Shown here: positions 5,794-6,648 of the stretch, in pieces
Layout: every line of letters begins with the position of its first letter
How positions within the stretch are numbered: position 1 is the stretch's first letter
Assembly (NCBI GenBank): GCA_005883245.1
Contig: VAXT01000104.1
Location: 1 to 6,648, forward strand
Reading direction: 5' to 3'
From: Actinomycetota bacterium
GTDB taxonomy: Bacteria > Actinomycetota > Thermoleophilia > Gaiellales > Gaiellaceae
Length of the DNA: 6,648 bases
Made by a program: the position numbers and the translations under genes
Notes under the pieces: generated by a model
The model's input: the letters and a program-made list of their open reading frames with translations, nothing else
Told to the model about the DNA's origin: nothing
Database searches by the model: none

Positions 5794-6648
5794 GCGATGA
5801 CCCCTCCGAGCGCGGCCTCGGCCAGCCGCTTCCGCGCCTCCGGATCCGTCATCAGCGTTCGCGTGACGATCGGTCGCACCTCGCCCAGGCCTTCGAGATC
5901 GTCTGCGTCCGCCTCGTCCACGACCAACGCGTCGATCAGGCCCGCGTACCGGCCGGCCACCTGGGCGGGCGAGGTGCCTCCGGCCAGGCGCGCCAGCATC
6001 CGGTCGGCGGGCCCCCGGACGGCCCGTCCGCCGATGAGCGGGCTGACGGCCACGGCCGGCACGCGTCGCTCTGCGAGCGCTTCGCGGATCCCGGCCACGG
6101 CCAGGATGGGCGCGATCGAGACGAATGGGTTGCTCGGCGCGACGAGGATCAGCTCCGCCGCTGCGAGCGCGTCGAGGACTCCCGGTGCAGGCTGCGCGTC
6201 CGCCTCGCCTTCGAAGCGGACCGCGTCGACCTCGTCTCGGTGCCCCCGCGCCACGAACCACTCCTGGAACGGAAAGTCGCCGGCCGGAGTCTCGATCCAC
6301 GTGCGCAGCCGATCGTCGGTCGCCGGCAGCACCCGCGTCTCGATCCTCAGAGCGCGAGCGAGCCGAAGCGTGACGCTCGAGAGGGGCTCGCCGGAGCGCA
6401 GGGCCTGCGTGCGAACGAGGTGCAGGCCGAGATCGAGGTCGCCGAGCTGGAACCACGTCTCGCCGCCGAGCTCGCCGACGATCTCGAGCGTACGCCACGT
6501 CTCGTTCGCCCGGCCCCAGCCGCGCTCCTCGTCGTTCAGCCCCGCGAGCGCGTACAGGATCGAGTCGAGATCGGGCGAGACGTTCAGCCCGAGGATCTCG
6601 ACGTCATCGCCGACGTTCCCGACCACGGTGACGTCCTCTACGACATCC
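5790..6648 (-). CDS. cofD: 2-phospho-L-lactate (phosphoenolpyruvate) transferase CofD/FbiA, 5' end beyond right edge
   Basis: CofD joins the lactyl or enolpyruvyl-phospho group of a guanosine diphosphate donor to the deazaflavin Fo. The product is F420-0, or dehydro-F420-0 in actinobacteria. The frame is open from the right edge for 285 residues. Landmarks in order are NVGDDVEILGLNVSPDLDSI near the visible start, then WGRANETWRTLEIVGELGGE, TWFQLGDLDLGLHLVRTQAL, a PFQEWFVARGH segment, APSNPFVSIAPILAV, VSPLIGGRAVRGPADRML and the late RYAGLIDALVVDEADA. About 20-25 N-terminal residues, including the usual GG.GG.K nucleotide loop, lie outside the window. A GTG in frame at 6626 is internal: homologous sequence (DVVEDVTVVGN) continues upstream of it. 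It is the first visible gene of the operon and overlaps npdG by 4 bp. The operon promoter is not in view. Confidence 0.96.
   Translation of the reverse strand, partial: DVVEDVTVVGNVGDDVEILGLNVSPDLDSILYALAGLNDEERGWGRANETWRTLEIVGELGGETWFQLGDLDLGLHLVRTQALRSGEPLSSVTLRLARALRIETRVLPATDDRLRTWIETPAGDFPFQEWFVARGHRDEVDAVRFEGEADAQPAPGVLDALAAAELILVAPSNPFVSIAPILAVAGIREALAERRVPAVAVSPLIGGRAVRGPADRMLARLAGGTSPAQVAGRYAGLIDALVVDEADADDLEGLGEVRPIVTRTLMTDPEARKRLAEAALGGVIA
5801..5807 (-). promoter_or_regulatory. Shine-Dalgarno GGAGGGG for npdG, inside cofD
   Basis: On the minus strand GGAGGGG lies 7 nt upstream of the npdG ATG (5793), within the last codons of cofD. It is the best ribosome site in the window and fixes the npdG start against the long upstream-open frame. 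Confidence 0.75.

Noticed and set aside
5794..6498. N-terminal extension of npdG in the same frame
   Set aside because: The extension overlaps cofD completely, is arginine-rich noise, and the ATG at 5793 has an excellent Shine-Dalgarno and the proper Rossmann start.

Overview
The window is GC-rich, densely coded bacterial chromosome. It most likely comes from a high-GC actinobacterium. The reasons are the strongly actinobacterial type of the coenzyme F420 proteins (CofD, NpdG, CofE), the frequent GTG starts, the 4-bp stop/start overlaps and the codon bias. The mix of an F420 operon and an ABC-ATPase remnant ending in a 'DVDRLYFFDLKTGNAI'-type tail would fit a Thermoleophilia-like lineage, but that finer placement is an inference.

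Layout, left to right. Positions 1-1166 (minus) hold the first 388 codons of an unrecognised, beta-rich protein that runs off the left edge. Just upstream of it, at about 1206-1399 (minus), lies a frameshifted C-terminal scrap of a sugar/glycerol-phosphate ABC-transporter ATPase (UgpC/MalK type). At 1481-1526 (plus) lies an isolated 3' half of a tRNA-Gly(GCC) with one base missing in the T-arm. Together these look like the scar of a rearrangement or the distal end of a tRNA-integrated island. A strong hairpin terminator (1564-1589) follows, then a secreted beta-propeller-like protein (1645-2613, minus) with a clear signal peptide.

A 386-bp intergenic stretch (2614-2999) carries short tandem repeats, a 6-10-6 inverted repeat and a run of three small hairpins. 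The last hairpin encloses a -10-like TAAGAT just before the next start. From 3000 to 4442 (plus) is a two-domain protein: a degenerate RsbW-like (HATPase) N-terminus fused to a GNAT acetyltransferase. It converges, 11 bp away, on the F420 operon.

The right third (4454-6648, minus) is a tightly coupled operon, cofD-npdG-cofE in transcription order. CofD makes (dehydro-)F420-0, CofE adds glutamates to it, and NpdG exchanges hydride between F420 and NADP. The operon thus encodes late cofactor synthesis and a way to reduce or use the product. CofE stands alone, without the C-terminal reductase domain found in mycobacterial FbiB, and no cofC or cofG/H lies in view. The most unusual items are the HATPase-GNAT fusion with a decayed ATP site, and the tRNA-Gly/ABC-ATPase scar beside an unrecognised large protein.
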